From NCBI GenBank assembly GCA_947474545.1, contig CANJJI010000020.1, positions 1-42,429 on the forward strand: a stretch of DNA of 42,429 nucleotides. Direction: 5' to 3'. Every line of letters starts with the position of its first letter. The stretch's first letter is position 1. This document shows positions 23,956-32,036 of the stretch, piece after piece. This stretch comes from Beijerinckiaceae bacterium (GTDB lineage Bacteria > Pseudomonadota > Alphaproteobacteria > Rhizobiales > Beijerinckiaceae). The position numbers and the translations under genes were made by a program. The notes under the pieces are model-generated. The model had not been told where the DNA came from, ran no database searches, and worked only from the letters and a program-made list of their open reading frames with translations.

Positions 23956-24756
23956 ATGGAAGACAAGCTGATCGAACTCAAGGTCGCCGGCGGTGTCGCG
24001 ACGATCCACCTCAATCGTCCCGACAAGCGCAACGCCATGAATGACGCCATGCGCGCGCAATTCATCGAGGCGCTGGAACACGTCAATGTGGAAAAAAGCA
24101 TTCGCGCGCTGGTGTTGACCGGTAACGGCAAGGGCTTCTGCTCGGGCGGCGATATAGGCGGCATGGAAAAGCGTCTGCAAGAACCTGCCGGCGAGGTCGC
24201 CTATAACGGGTGGCGGCGTATGTTGAAAGTGCATGATGCCGCTGCGCTTCTGTTCAAAATGCCCAAGCCGACCATTGCAGCGGTGAATGGTTCTGCGGCA
24301 GGTCTTGGCGCGGATACGGCGCTTGCCTGCGATTTTGTAGTCGCCAGCGAGGCTGCGAGCTTCACATGGTCTTATATTCATCGCGGATTGATCCCCGATG
24401 GAGGCGGTATGTATTTTCTGCCGCGCCGTGTTGGTCTGCCCAAGGCCAAGGAATTGATCTATGGCGGCGGAACTATTGATGCTGCAGAAGCCAAACGTAT
24501 TGGCATTGCAGACCGGGTTTCTCCCGCAGAAACCCTGCTCGCCGATGCGCAGGCCTGGGCTGCCGATCTGGCCACGCGCTCGCCAACAGCCTTTGCGCTC
24601 AGCAAATCCATTCTCGACCAGAGTTTTGAAATGTCAGCCGATCAAGTTTTCGACCAGGGCGCGAAGGCGCAGGGTATTTGTTACACCAGCACCGAGCATC
24701 GCGAGAGTGTGGAGGCTTTCCTGCGTAAGAGCGCTGAACGCGCGGCGAAAAAGTAA
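23956..24756 (+). CDS. Enoyl-CoA hydratase/isomerase (crotonase) family, PaaG-like
   Basis: A 266-residue crotonase-fold enzyme acting on CoA thioesters. LNRPDKRNAMN near residue 20, the oxyanion-hole stretch GKGFCSGGDIGGM near 56 and AAVNGSAAGLGADTALACDFVVAS near 111 are standard. At the active site the sequence reads TWSYIHRGLIPDGGG: the first hydratase Glu (crotonase E144) is missing and the second position (E164) is Asp. This is the pattern of ring- and double-bond isomerases such as PaaG rather than of hydratases. It sits between a Bug gene and an acyl-CoA synthetase gene in an apparent operon. The precise substrate is unknown. Confidence 0.92.
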   Translation: MEDKLIELKVAGGVATIHLNRPDKRNAMNDAMRAQFIEALEHVNVEKSIRALVLTGNGKGFCSGGDIGGMEKRLQEPAGEVAYNGWRRMLKVHDAAALLFKMPKPTIAAVNGSAAGLGADTALACDFVVASEAASFTWSYIHRGLIPDGGGMYFLPRRVGLPKAKELIYGGGTIDAAEAKRIGIADRVSPAETLLADAQAWAADLATRSPTAFALSKSILDQSFEMSADQVFDQGAKAQGICYTSTEHRESVEAFLRKSAERAAKK

Positions 24757-24757
24757 A

Positions 24758-26848
24758 ATGGACCACGCCATCACCCGTCTCATGAAGCCGCGCAGCGTCG
24801 CCGTGATCGGCGCTTCAACTGACGCGAGCAAGACGGCGGGACGTCCTGTCGCCTATCTGCGTAAACATGGCTTTGCGGGCGCAATCTATCCCGTAAATCC
24901 CCGCGCCCAGAATATTGATGGTATCAGATGCTACGCAGATATCGCCTCGCTGCCGGAGACGCCGGATGTTGCGATCGTTCTTCTTGGCGCCGGGCGTGCG
25001 CATCTGGCTGTGCGAGAACTCAGTGCGCGCGGCACAGCCGCCGCCATCATCATCGCCAGCGGTTATGCCGAAACTGGCGAAGAGGGCGCGCGACGCCAGC
25101 AGGAGTTGAAAGAAGCCGCCGGTACCATGCGTCTGTTGGGGCCCAACACCATCGGCCTCGTTAATCTACCAGACAAGATCATCCTCTCGGCCAGCGGCGC
25201 GCTGGAGATGGATCATTTTCCCGTTGGGAATATTGGCTTTGTTTCGCAGAGCGGCGGCATTCTCGGGGCGTTGCTCTCGCGGGCTGCGGCGCGCGGCATC
25301 GGCATGTCCAGCCTTGTGTCCACCAGCAACGAAGCGGATCTGGATATTTGCGACTTTATCGATTATCTGGCGGATGATAATGCAACGCGCGTGATCGCTC
25401 TTTATATCGAGAGCATCCGCAATGCGCAGACCTTTCGCGCAGCGGTCACAAAAGCTGCGCGTGCAGGCAAGCCTGTTGTCGCCTACAAGATTGGAAAATC
25501 GGAGGCCGGTGCGCAGGCCGCCGTCTCGCACACGGGCGCACTGGCGGGCGCAGACAGCATGTATGATGCGCTGTTCCACCAGACCGGCGTGATCCGCGCC
25601 CAGACATTTGCCGATCTGCTCGATATTCCCCTGGCGCTATCAACCGCGCGCAGGCTGGACGGCCCGCGCGTTGCGATTATTACATCGACAGGCGGCGCAG
25701 GCACGCTCGTATCGGATGCACTGGGCTTGGCAGGTTTTCAAACGCCGCCGCCGGACGAGCCTACCGCCGCGCGTTTGCGCGCCTTGCAGAAGGGCGAGGA
25801 AGCCACGCTTGATCGCAACCCTATCGACGTTACGCTGGCAGGCCTGCAGCCCGATCTGCTGCGCGGGGCGATTGCTGCTCTGCTCGATAGTCCCACCTAT
25901 GACGCCCTTGTCATCATCGTGGGATCGTCAGGCATCGCGCAACCCAAATTGATGGCGGATGCGATTGCCGATTGTCTGCATACAAGCACCAAGCCGGTTA
26001 TCGCCTATATCAGCCCCCATGCGCCGGAAGCGGCGGCGATCCTCACACAAAATGGCGTGCCTGCCTTTGCTGCGCCCGAAAGTTGTGCCTCAGCGCTCGA
26101 TGGGATGCGCCGTACCACGCAATTGCAGACATCGGCGCGTTCGCCTGAAGTCACCGCATTGATTGACACCCGTGACATTCCCGTTGGCCCGCTGGATGAG
26201 GCGCAGGCGAAGGCCCTGTTCGCGCGCTTTGGAATCGCTGGCGTGCGTGAGCGTATAGTTACAACTGTGGCAGAAGCCGAACAGGCGGCGCATGAACTTG
26301 GCGGACGTGCCGTGCTGAAAATCCTGTCCTCTGCGATCACACACAAGAGCGATGTTGGCGGTGTCGCTGTAGGTCTTACCCCTGAAAACATAGGTGCGCG
26401 GCTCGAGGAAATGCAGCGCGTGGTCGAAAGCCGCACGAACGCGCCGCAACTCTATTTTCTCGTGCAGGAAATGATCTCTGGCGGCGTAGAACTTATCCTG
26501 GGTCTCAAGCGCGATCCTCTTGGCGCGGCCATCCTTCTCGGCATGGGCGGCATAACCGCTGAACTCATGAAAGACAGCGCATTGCGACTTTTGCCCGATC
26601 AGGGTGGTCTTTCCCCAAGCGAGGCGCTGGATATGGCGAAAGAGCTGAAGGGCTGGCCGCTGCTCGACGGCTGGCGAGGCAGCGCCGGGGCCGACGTCGA
26701 AGCTCTCGTCAGCGCCATATGTGCATTTTCGCAAATGGCGGCGCAGATGGGCGAGCGGCTTCGGGAGGCCGAGATCAATCCCCTGTTTGTCCTTAAAGCA
26801 GGGGAGGGCGTGAAGGCAGCTGACGGGGTTGCTGTGGTGGGCGAATAA
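24758..26848 (+). CDS. NDP-forming acetate/acyl-CoA synthetase family protein
   Basis: A 696-residue fused acyl-CoA synthetase (ADP- or NDP-forming, succinyl-CoA-synthetase superfamily). Domains in order are a CoA-binding Rossmann domain (1-125), a Flavodoxin-like succinyl-CoA ligase domain with the phospho-His in SHTGALAG (H258), a second such domain (to about 450), and an ATP-grasp domain (475-690) with KILSSAITHKSDVGGV (H529, K530). Such proteins activate carboxylic acids (acetate, phenylacetate, pimelate, ferulate and others) to CoA thioesters. It starts one base after the crotonase stop, so translation is coupled. The initiation site was placed at the ATG at 24758; longer upstream frames lie inside the crotonase gene. 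The acid is unknown. Confidence 0.93.
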   Translation: MDHAITRLMKPRSVAVIGASTDASKTAGRPVAYLRKHGFAGAIYPVNPRAQNIDGIRCYADIASLPETPDVAIVLLGAGRAHLAVRELSARGTAAAIIIASGYAETGEEGARRQQELKEAAGTMRLLGPNTIGLVNLPDKIILSASGALEMDHFPVGNIGFVSQSGGILGALLSRAAARGIGMSSLVSTSNEADLDICDFIDYLADDNATRVIALYIESIRNAQTFRAAVTKAARAGKPVVAYKIGKSEAGAQAAVSHTGALAGADSMYDALFHQTGVIRAQTFADLLDIPLALSTARRLDGPRVAIITSTGGAGTLVSDALGLAGFQTPPPDEPTAARLRALQKGEEATLDRNPIDVTLAGLQPDLLRGAIAALLDSPTYDALVIIVGSSGIAQPKLMADAIADCLHTSTKPVIAYISPHAPEAAAILTQNGVPAFAAPESCASALDGMRRTTQLQTSARSPEVTALIDTRDIPVGPLDEAQAKALFARFGIAGVRERIVTTVAEAEQAAHELGGRAVLKILSSAITHKSDVGGVAVGLTPENIGARLEEMQRVVESRTNAPQLYFLVQEMISGGVELILGLKRDPLGAAILLGMGGITAELMKDSALRLLPDQGGLSPSEALDMAKELKGWPLLDGWRGSAGADVEALVSAICAFSQMAAQMGERLREAEINPLFVLKAGEGVKAADGVAVVGE

Positions 26849-26941
26849 AAAAGCGCCTCAACCCCCGCCTTGACCCCTGCCGCGCAAGAGCGCAAAAATG
26901 CCGCGCCTGCCTTGCCCCAAAAACAACAATAGGGAGCCCCC

Positions 26942-28186
26942 ATGTCCGCTATCGCCAGCCCTTCGGAATCTCGCGCGGAAAAATCTTTTTTTGAAGTCTG
27001 GATCATTACCATCGGCCATGCGCTGACCCATTGGTATCCGGCAACCTTTTATGTGTTGTTGCCTTTGATCGGGCTAGAGTTGGGGCTTTCCAACACCGAA
27101 ATCGGGCTCATTGTTTCAGCGCAGGCGGCGGCAGGGGCAATATCCAATCTGCCTGGTGGTATTCTCGTTGATTCCATCGGCCGCAAGGGCCTGTTGATGG
27201 CGACGTCGCTGTTCTGGATTGGCGTCCCTTATTTTCTGATGGGACTGTCGCATTCCTATTGGGTGCTGCTGGTCTGCGCGATGCTGATCGGCGTTGGTAA
27301 TAATCTCTGGCACCCGACAGCCATTCCGTGGCTGGGCCGGCGATTCCCAGAACGTAAAGGCCTCGTGATGGCCTGGCACGGCATGGGCGGCAATGTTGGC
27401 GACGCTCTCGCGCCGCTGGCTGCGGGCGCGTTGATCACCTGGTTCGCCATCTCCTGGCGCGACGTGATGATCATCAACATCATCCCCGGCGTGGTGATGG
27501 CGGTCGCCATCCTCTGGTATCTCGGCAAGCTCACGGCGGAGCCAAAGAAAAACGCGGCTGCGACCGAGGACACCAAGCAATTGACGAGCGGCGAAGTGAT
27601 GCGCGGACTCGGGCAATTGTTCCGCAACAAGGTGCTCATATTCCTGTGCATGAGCTCAGTGTTTCGCTCGATGACGCAGAGCGGCCTGATGGTCGCGCTG
27701 CCGCTCTATCTCGGCAAGGATCTTGGCTACAACACCGCATGGGTCGGCGCGTCCATGTTCATCTTGCAGGCAGCGGGTTTTTGCGCAGCACCGGTGGCGG
27801 GCCATATGTCCGACAAAATGGGCCGCCGCACTGTCATGATGTCCTCGATGATCATGACAGGCGTTGTTCTCGTCATGATGGCCTTTGCCGGGGGATCGCC
27901 CATATTCGTCGCATTCGTGGCGGCGCTTGGCTTCTTCCTGTTCGCCATTCGCCCGGTGCTGCAGGCATGGTTGCTCGACGCGACGCCGAAAAATCTCGGC
28001 GGTACGGCCATCGGCACAATGTTCGCCATTCAGGCCATCGGGACGCTGATCGGCCCGCTGGTCTGCGGCGTCATTGCGGATCGTTATGGGTGGCTCGCAG
28101 CGTTCTGGTTTCTGGCCGTCACCATCATCATCGCCAACATGCTGGTCTTCTTCATGCCGCAGCAGGAAGAAGCGGTGAAGTCCTGA
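26942..28186 (+). CDS. MFS transporter
   Basis: A 414-residue carrier of the major facilitator superfamily with 12 predicted membrane helices. The loop 2-3 motif GGILVDSIGRKG and its second-half counterpart GHMSDKMGRR are visible. A 20-residue soluble N-terminus precedes the first helix, which has the unusual WIITIGHALTHWYPATFYVLLP opening found in fosmidomycin-resistance-like MFS proteins. The ATG follows AGGGAGCC. The gene is 93 bases after the acyl-CoA synthetase and is followed by a clear terminator, so it is probably the last gene of that unit, importing the acid or exporting a product. The direction is inference. Confidence 0.9.
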   Translation: MSAIASPSESRAEKSFFEVWIITIGHALTHWYPATFYVLLPLIGLELGLSNTEIGLIVSAQAAAGAISNLPGGILVDSIGRKGLLMATSLFWIGVPYFLMGLSHSYWVLLVCAMLIGVGNNLWHPTAIPWLGRRFPERKGLVMAWHGMGGNVGDALAPLAAGALITWFAISWRDVMIINIIPGVVMAVAILWYLGKLTAEPKKNAAATEDTKQLTSGEVMRGLGQLFRNKVLIFLCMSSVFRSMTQSGLMVALPLYLGKDLGYNTAWVGASMFILQAAGFCAAPVAGHMSDKMGRRTVMMSSMIMTGVVLVMMAFAGGSPIFVAFVAALGFFLFAIRPVLQAWLLDATPKNLGGTAIGTMFAIQAIGTLIGPLVCGVIADRYGWLAAFWFLAVTIIIANMLVFFMPQQEEAVKS

Positions 28187-28209
28187 TATAAGCAGTAAGG
28201 CAGAAGCAG

Positions 28210-28234
28210 GGAGCGGGAGTTTCCCGCTCCTTTT
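28210..28234 (+). terminator. Rho-independent terminator after the MFS gene
   Basis: A perfect 9-bp stem (28210-28218 GGAGCGGGA with 28222-28230 TCCCGCTCC) with a 3-base loop is followed by TTTT. It lies 24 bases after the MFS stop and would end the 22954-28186 transcript before the convergent reductase gene. Confidence 0.85.
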
Positions 28235-28252
28235 GCGCCCGGGCTGTGCGGA

Positions 28253-29239
28253 TTATCCGATATCCACAACCACGCGGCCGCGCACCTTGCCTTCAACTAT
28301 GTCGCGCGCCACGTTCATCACCTCATTAAAGGGTACATGCGTTGTCATGGCCGCGAGTGCGGACTTGTCGAGATCGCGTGCAAGGCGCGCCCATGCGGTG
28401 ATGCGTTTGTCCTTTGGACACATGACGCTGTCGATGCCGAGCAGGCAGACGCCACGCAGGATGAAGGGAGCAACGCTGGAGGGCAGGTCCATGCCCTGCG
28501 CAAGTCCGCAAGCTGCAACCGCCCCCGCGTATTTTGTCTGCGCAATAAGATTGGCCAGCGTGTGCGAACCAACAGTGTCGATACCGGCGGCCCAGCGCTC
28601 CTTGCCCAGGGGGCGGCCGGGTTCAGATAGCTCCTTCCGATCGATGATTTCGTCCGCGCCAATGGCTTTCAGGTAGTCAGCCTCTTCTGGCCGTCCTGTC
28701 GATGCAATCACATGCCAGCCTGCCTTCTTGAGCAGGGACACGGCCACCGAGCCAACGCCGCCCGCCGCGCCTGTGACGATGGCCGGGCCATCCGAGGGCT
28801 TGCAGCCATGGGCCTCCAGCGCTTGCAGACAGAGCATCGCAGTGAAACCCGCTGTGCCCACGGTCATGGCGTCGCTGAGTGAAAGTCCGGGCGGCAGCGG
28901 CACCAGCCAATCGCCTTTGACGCGCGCCTTCTGCGCATAGGCGCCCAGATGCGTTTCGCCCATGCCCCAACCCGTCATCACGACGGAATCGCCGGGCTTG
29001 AATGAAGGATTGGTCGAGCTTTCGACCACGCCGGAAAAGTCGATTCCGGGGATCATGGGAAAGCGCCGCACAACCGGCGATTTTCCGGTAATGGCGAGGC
29101 CGTCCTTATAATTCACCGTCGAATACGCAATGCGAACCATGACATCGCCGTCCATAAGATCGGCTTCGTCAAAATCGGTATAAGCCGCAGAGGTGCCTTT
29201 ATCGGCCTTGTCGATGCGGATAGCGGAGAATGTGGACAT
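28253..29239 (-). CDS. acuI: AcuI/YhdH-type zinc-independent MDR reductase (acryloyl-CoA reductase family)
   Basis: A 328-residue NADPH-dependent medium-chain reductase without zinc ligands. It carries the family signatures STVNYKDGLAITGKSPVVRR at residue 40, FPMIPGIDFSGVVESS, TGWGMGETHLGAYAQKARV, then KGDWLVPLPPGLS, and the nucleotide loop VTGAAGGVGSVAV. Characterised members reduce acryloyl-CoA to propionyl-CoA in 3-hydroxypropionate and DMSP/acrylate metabolism and detoxify acryloyl-CoA. It is transcribed towards the end of the acyl-CoA synthetase operon and upstream of nothing obvious on its own strand except two MFS genes. The symbol is given by family resemblance; the substrate has not been proven here. 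Confidence 0.85.
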   Translation of the reverse strand: MSTFSAIRIDKADKGTSAAYTDFDEADLMDGDVMVRIAYSTVNYKDGLAITGKSPVVRRFPMIPGIDFSGVVESSTNPSFKPGDSVVMTGWGMGETHLGAYAQKARVKGDWLVPLPPGLSLSDAMTVGTAGFTAMLCLQALEAHGCKPSDGPAIVTGAAGGVGSVAVSLLKKAGWHVIASTGRPEEADYLKAIGADEIIDRKELSEPGRPLGKERWAAGIDTVGSHTLANLIAQTKYAGAVAACGLAQGMDLPSSVAPFILRGVCLLGIDSVMCPKDKRITAWARLARDLDKSALAAMTTHVPFNEVMNVARDIVEGKVRGRVVVDIG

Positions 29240-29318
29240 GGCGGGGCCTCGCGATAAGTCTAGAACTTAGTCTGTAGCAGAATAACTGCAGGCATGCCCG
29301 TACAACGCAAACGTTTGG

Positions 29319-30554
29319 CTACTCAGCCGCCGTCAGCGCCTGCCGCCCGACGGGTTTTTCCACGATTGGCAGCGAGATGAGCGCGGATGCGACTCCCAGC
29401 GCTATCGAGAAATACCATGTCGCGTCGTAGCTGCCGGTCCAGGCGCGCATGAGGCCGCCCATCAGCACACCGCAAAATCCGCCAACCTGATGCATGCAGA
29501 ATGCGAGGCCATAGAGCATGCCGAAATAGCTCGTGCCAAACATCAGGTTCACCATGGTCGATGTCGGCGCGAGTGTCGAAAGCCAGAGAATGCCAGACAG
29601 CGCACCGAAGGCGAGCGCGGTATAGGGCGAGGGCGGCAGCATGATGAAAATCAGCGTAATGACCGAGCGTGAGAAATAGATCGACGCCAGCACATAGCGC
29701 GAGGGAAAGCGCTGGCACAGCCAGCCTGATGCAATCGAGCCAAAGACGTTGAACAGGCCAACCAGCGCAAAGGCCCAATAGCCGATATTGGCCGGCAGGC
29801 CGCTCTCGACGATATAGCGCTGGAAATGCACCGTAATGAATTGAAGCTGGAAACCGCAGGTGAAGAAGCCAATCACGATCAGCATATAGGATCGCGTATT
29901 TAGCGCTTCCCACAGGGCTTCGCGGAAAGAGACGGCCTGCTTGCCTGATGTCTTGGCCAGGTCCGCCATGCTTTGCGAGGCGACACACCAGGACAGCGGC
30001 ACAATCGACAGGAGGGTGAATGCGAAGATGAGGGCAGTTGTCTGCCATCCGGTCGCTTGAATAAGCGCGCCGGCCACGGGCGAAAACACAAATTGTCCAA
30101 ACGAGCCTGATGCGCTGGCAAGCCCGAATGCGAGTGGCCGCATATGCGGCGGCACAAGTTTACCCATGGCAGCGATAATCAGGGTGAGCGAACATCCCGA
30201 GAGACCAATGCCTGTGAGAACGCCAGCAGTCAGTGTAAAGGCAGCCGGGCTGGCGGAAAATGGCATCAGCGCTATGCCAGTCGCATAGAGTAAACCGCCG
30301 GTAGCCAGCACGCGCATGGTGCCAAACCTGTCGGCAGCTGCGCCAGCAAATGGCTGGCCGAAACCCCACAGCAGGTTCTGCAATGCCAGCGCCAGTGAAA
30401 ACGCCTCGGTGCTCATGCCCGTCGTATCGAGAATGGGCAATTGCATCGCGCCCATGGCCGAGCGCGGGCCCCAGGTGAGCATGGCAATCAGACAGCCAGC
30501 GGCAATCATCAATTCCGGCGGAAGCTTCCGCGTAGCCGCTACAACGCTGTTCAT
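29319..30554 (-). CDS. MFS transporter, tandem paralogue 2
   Basis: A 411-residue, 12-helix major facilitator of the monocarboxylate / oxalate-formate-antiporter-like type. WGPRSAMGAMQLPIL near residue 30, the loop motif ADRFG, FGLASASGSFGQFVFSPVAG and the block FFTCGFQLQFITVHFQRYI are shared with the next gene upstream, and the C-terminus ends with the same LPIVEKPV stretch. The start was placed at the ATG at 30554, behind a GGGGGGA site; a longer frame would overlap the intergenic gap. It begins 31 bases after its paralogue ends, so the two are a duplicated pair in one transcript. Confidence 0.9.
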   Translation of the reverse strand: MNSVVAATRKLPPELMIAAGCLIAMLTWGPRSAMGAMQLPILDTTGMSTEAFSLALALQNLLWGFGQPFAGAAADRFGTMRVLATGGLLYATGIALMPFSASPAAFTLTAGVLTGIGLSGCSLTLIIAAMGKLVPPHMRPLAFGLASASGSFGQFVFSPVAGALIQATGWQTTALIFAFTLLSIVPLSWCVASQSMADLAKTSGKQAVSFREALWEALNTRSYMLIVIGFFTCGFQLQFITVHFQRYIVESGLPANIGYWAFALVGLFNVFGSIASGWLCQRFPSRYVLASIYFSRSVITLIFIMLPPSPYTALAFGALSGILWLSTLAPTSTMVNLMFGTSYFGMLYGLAFCMHQVGGFCGVLMGGLMRAWTGSYDATWYFSIALGVASALISLPIVEKPVGRQALTAAE

Positions 30555-30585
30555 TAATCCCCCCGGAAGCTGACCGTCTACTGGA

Positions 30586-31842
30586 TCATGCAGGCTGCGG
30601 CACAGGCGCAGCGCGCACAGGCTTTTCGACAATCGGCAGGTTTACCAGTGCTGAGAATATGCCAAAGCCGATCGAAAGCCACCAGAGGATTAGGTATGAT
30701 CCCGTCGCGTCCCGCAGATAGCCTGACAGCATCAGGCCGGAGAAACCGCCGATCTGATGGCTGAGGAACGCGAGGCCATAGAGAGTGGAGAAATAACGTG
30801 ATCCAAACATCACACCGATAAGGCCGGATGTTGGCGGCACAGTCGAAAGCCACAGCAGTCCGGACAACATGCCGAACAGATAGGTGGAGAACGCTGTCGG
30901 CGGCATCGAGATAAACAGCAAGGTCACAGCCGCGCGCGATCCATAAATGAAGGACAAAATCCACCGCTTGGGGAAACGCGCAGCAGCCCATCCTGAGCCG
31001 ACCGATCCCACAATGTTGAATATGCCCACTAGCGCAAAGGCCCAGTAACCAACGTTCGCTGGCAGACCGGATTCCACCACATAGCGCTGGAAATGGATCG
31101 TTACGAAAGCGAGCTGAAAGCCGCAGGTGAAAAAGCCCAGAACCAGCAAAACATAAGATTTGTATTTGAAGGCTTCCGTCAGCGCCTCGCGCATGGTCTG
31201 CCCCGGCAGATCCGCGGCGAAATCGTTCTTTTCCGTTTTTGGATCACCCGAGAGGCAGAGCGCCAGCGGAATGGCCGTCAGGATGACGCCCACGAAAATG
31301 AAGGCCGTATTCTGCCAGCCAATTTCCTGAATCAGGCCGCCGGCCAAGGGCGAGAACAGAAACTGACCGAACGAACCGGCCGCTGTTCCCATGCCGAAGG
31401 CAAAAGAACGCTTGGAGGGCGGCAACATTTTCTGGAACGCGCCAATGATCAGATTGAACGAACAGGCTGAAAGCGCCAGTCCAAACAGCACGCCTTGCGT
31501 GAGGATGAAACTCGTTTCAGAGCGCGAATACACCATAAGCCAAAGGGCGAGAGCATAAAAAATTGCGCCGAAGGCAAGTACTTTGCCAGTGCCGTATTTG
31601 TCGGCCATTGCGCCGGAGAAGGGCTGACCAAGTCCCCAGAACAAATATTGCAGCGCCATAGCCGTGGAAAAGCTGGCGCTGGAAATGGGGAAATCGCCGA
31701 GAATGGGCAGCTGGAACTGGCCCAGAGACGCCCGCGGCCCAAACGTAATGATCGCCAGTAGGCATCCGCATGCGATGATCAGCTCAGGCGTCATGCGCAC
31801 TTTTGGCAAGGCCTTGGCCGGCTCGCCGGATTGAATAGTCAT
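30586..31842 (-). CDS. MFS transporter, tandem paralogue 1
   Basis: A 418-residue, 12-helix major facilitator. FGPRASLGQFQLPIL near residue 35, MADKYGTGKV in loop 2-3, FGMGTAAGSFGQFLFSPLAGG and FFTCGFQLAFVTIHFQRYV mark it as a close paralogue of the gene just downstream. The ATG at 31842 follows AAGGAGA. The pair is divergent from the Bug gene at 32037, across 194 bases that carry no other gene. Relatives transport monocarboxylates or dicarboxylates; the substrate here is open. Confidence 0.9.
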   Translation of the reverse strand: MTIQSGEPAKALPKVRMTPELIIACGCLLAIITFGPRASLGQFQLPILGDFPISSASFSTAMALQYLFWGLGQPFSGAMADKYGTGKVLAFGAIFYALALWLMVYSRSETSFILTQGVLFGLALSACSFNLIIGAFQKMLPPSKRSFAFGMGTAAGSFGQFLFSPLAGGLIQEIGWQNTAFIFVGVILTAIPLALCLSGDPKTEKNDFAADLPGQTMREALTEAFKYKSYVLLVLGFFTCGFQLAFVTIHFQRYVVESGLPANVGYWAFALVGIFNIVGSVGSGWAAARFPKRWILSFIYGSRAAVTLLFISMPPTAFSTYLFGMLSGLLWLSTVPPTSGLIGVMFGSRYFSTLYGLAFLSHQIGGFSGLMLSGYLRDATGSYLILWWLSIGFGIFSALVNLPIVEKPVRAAPVPQPA

Positions 31843-32036
31843 GAAATCTCCTTGGCTCCGCGTTCAAGGCACGAGGTCAAATCAGGTTATGAAGTTCACC
31901 TTAAAGTGCATGGCGGCGGGATGCCAATGCATTTTTGCATGGCTGGCAAGCGTATTGAGGCCAAACCACACGGCTTTACCGGCCACCGCGTTTGCGCAAC
32001 ACTGGTCTCCAAAACATCGCCACGGGGAGAATTGCA

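Noticed and set aside
23608-24381. 257-codon minus-strand frame crossing the binding-protein and crotonase genes
   Set aside because: It spans two well-supported sense genes and their junction, which a real gene would be unlikely to do.
29240-29318. Possible regulator gene or riboswitch near the AcuI-type gene
   Set aside because: The gap is only 79 bases, with no recognisable fold or frame; no transcription-factor gene is present anywhere near this cluster.
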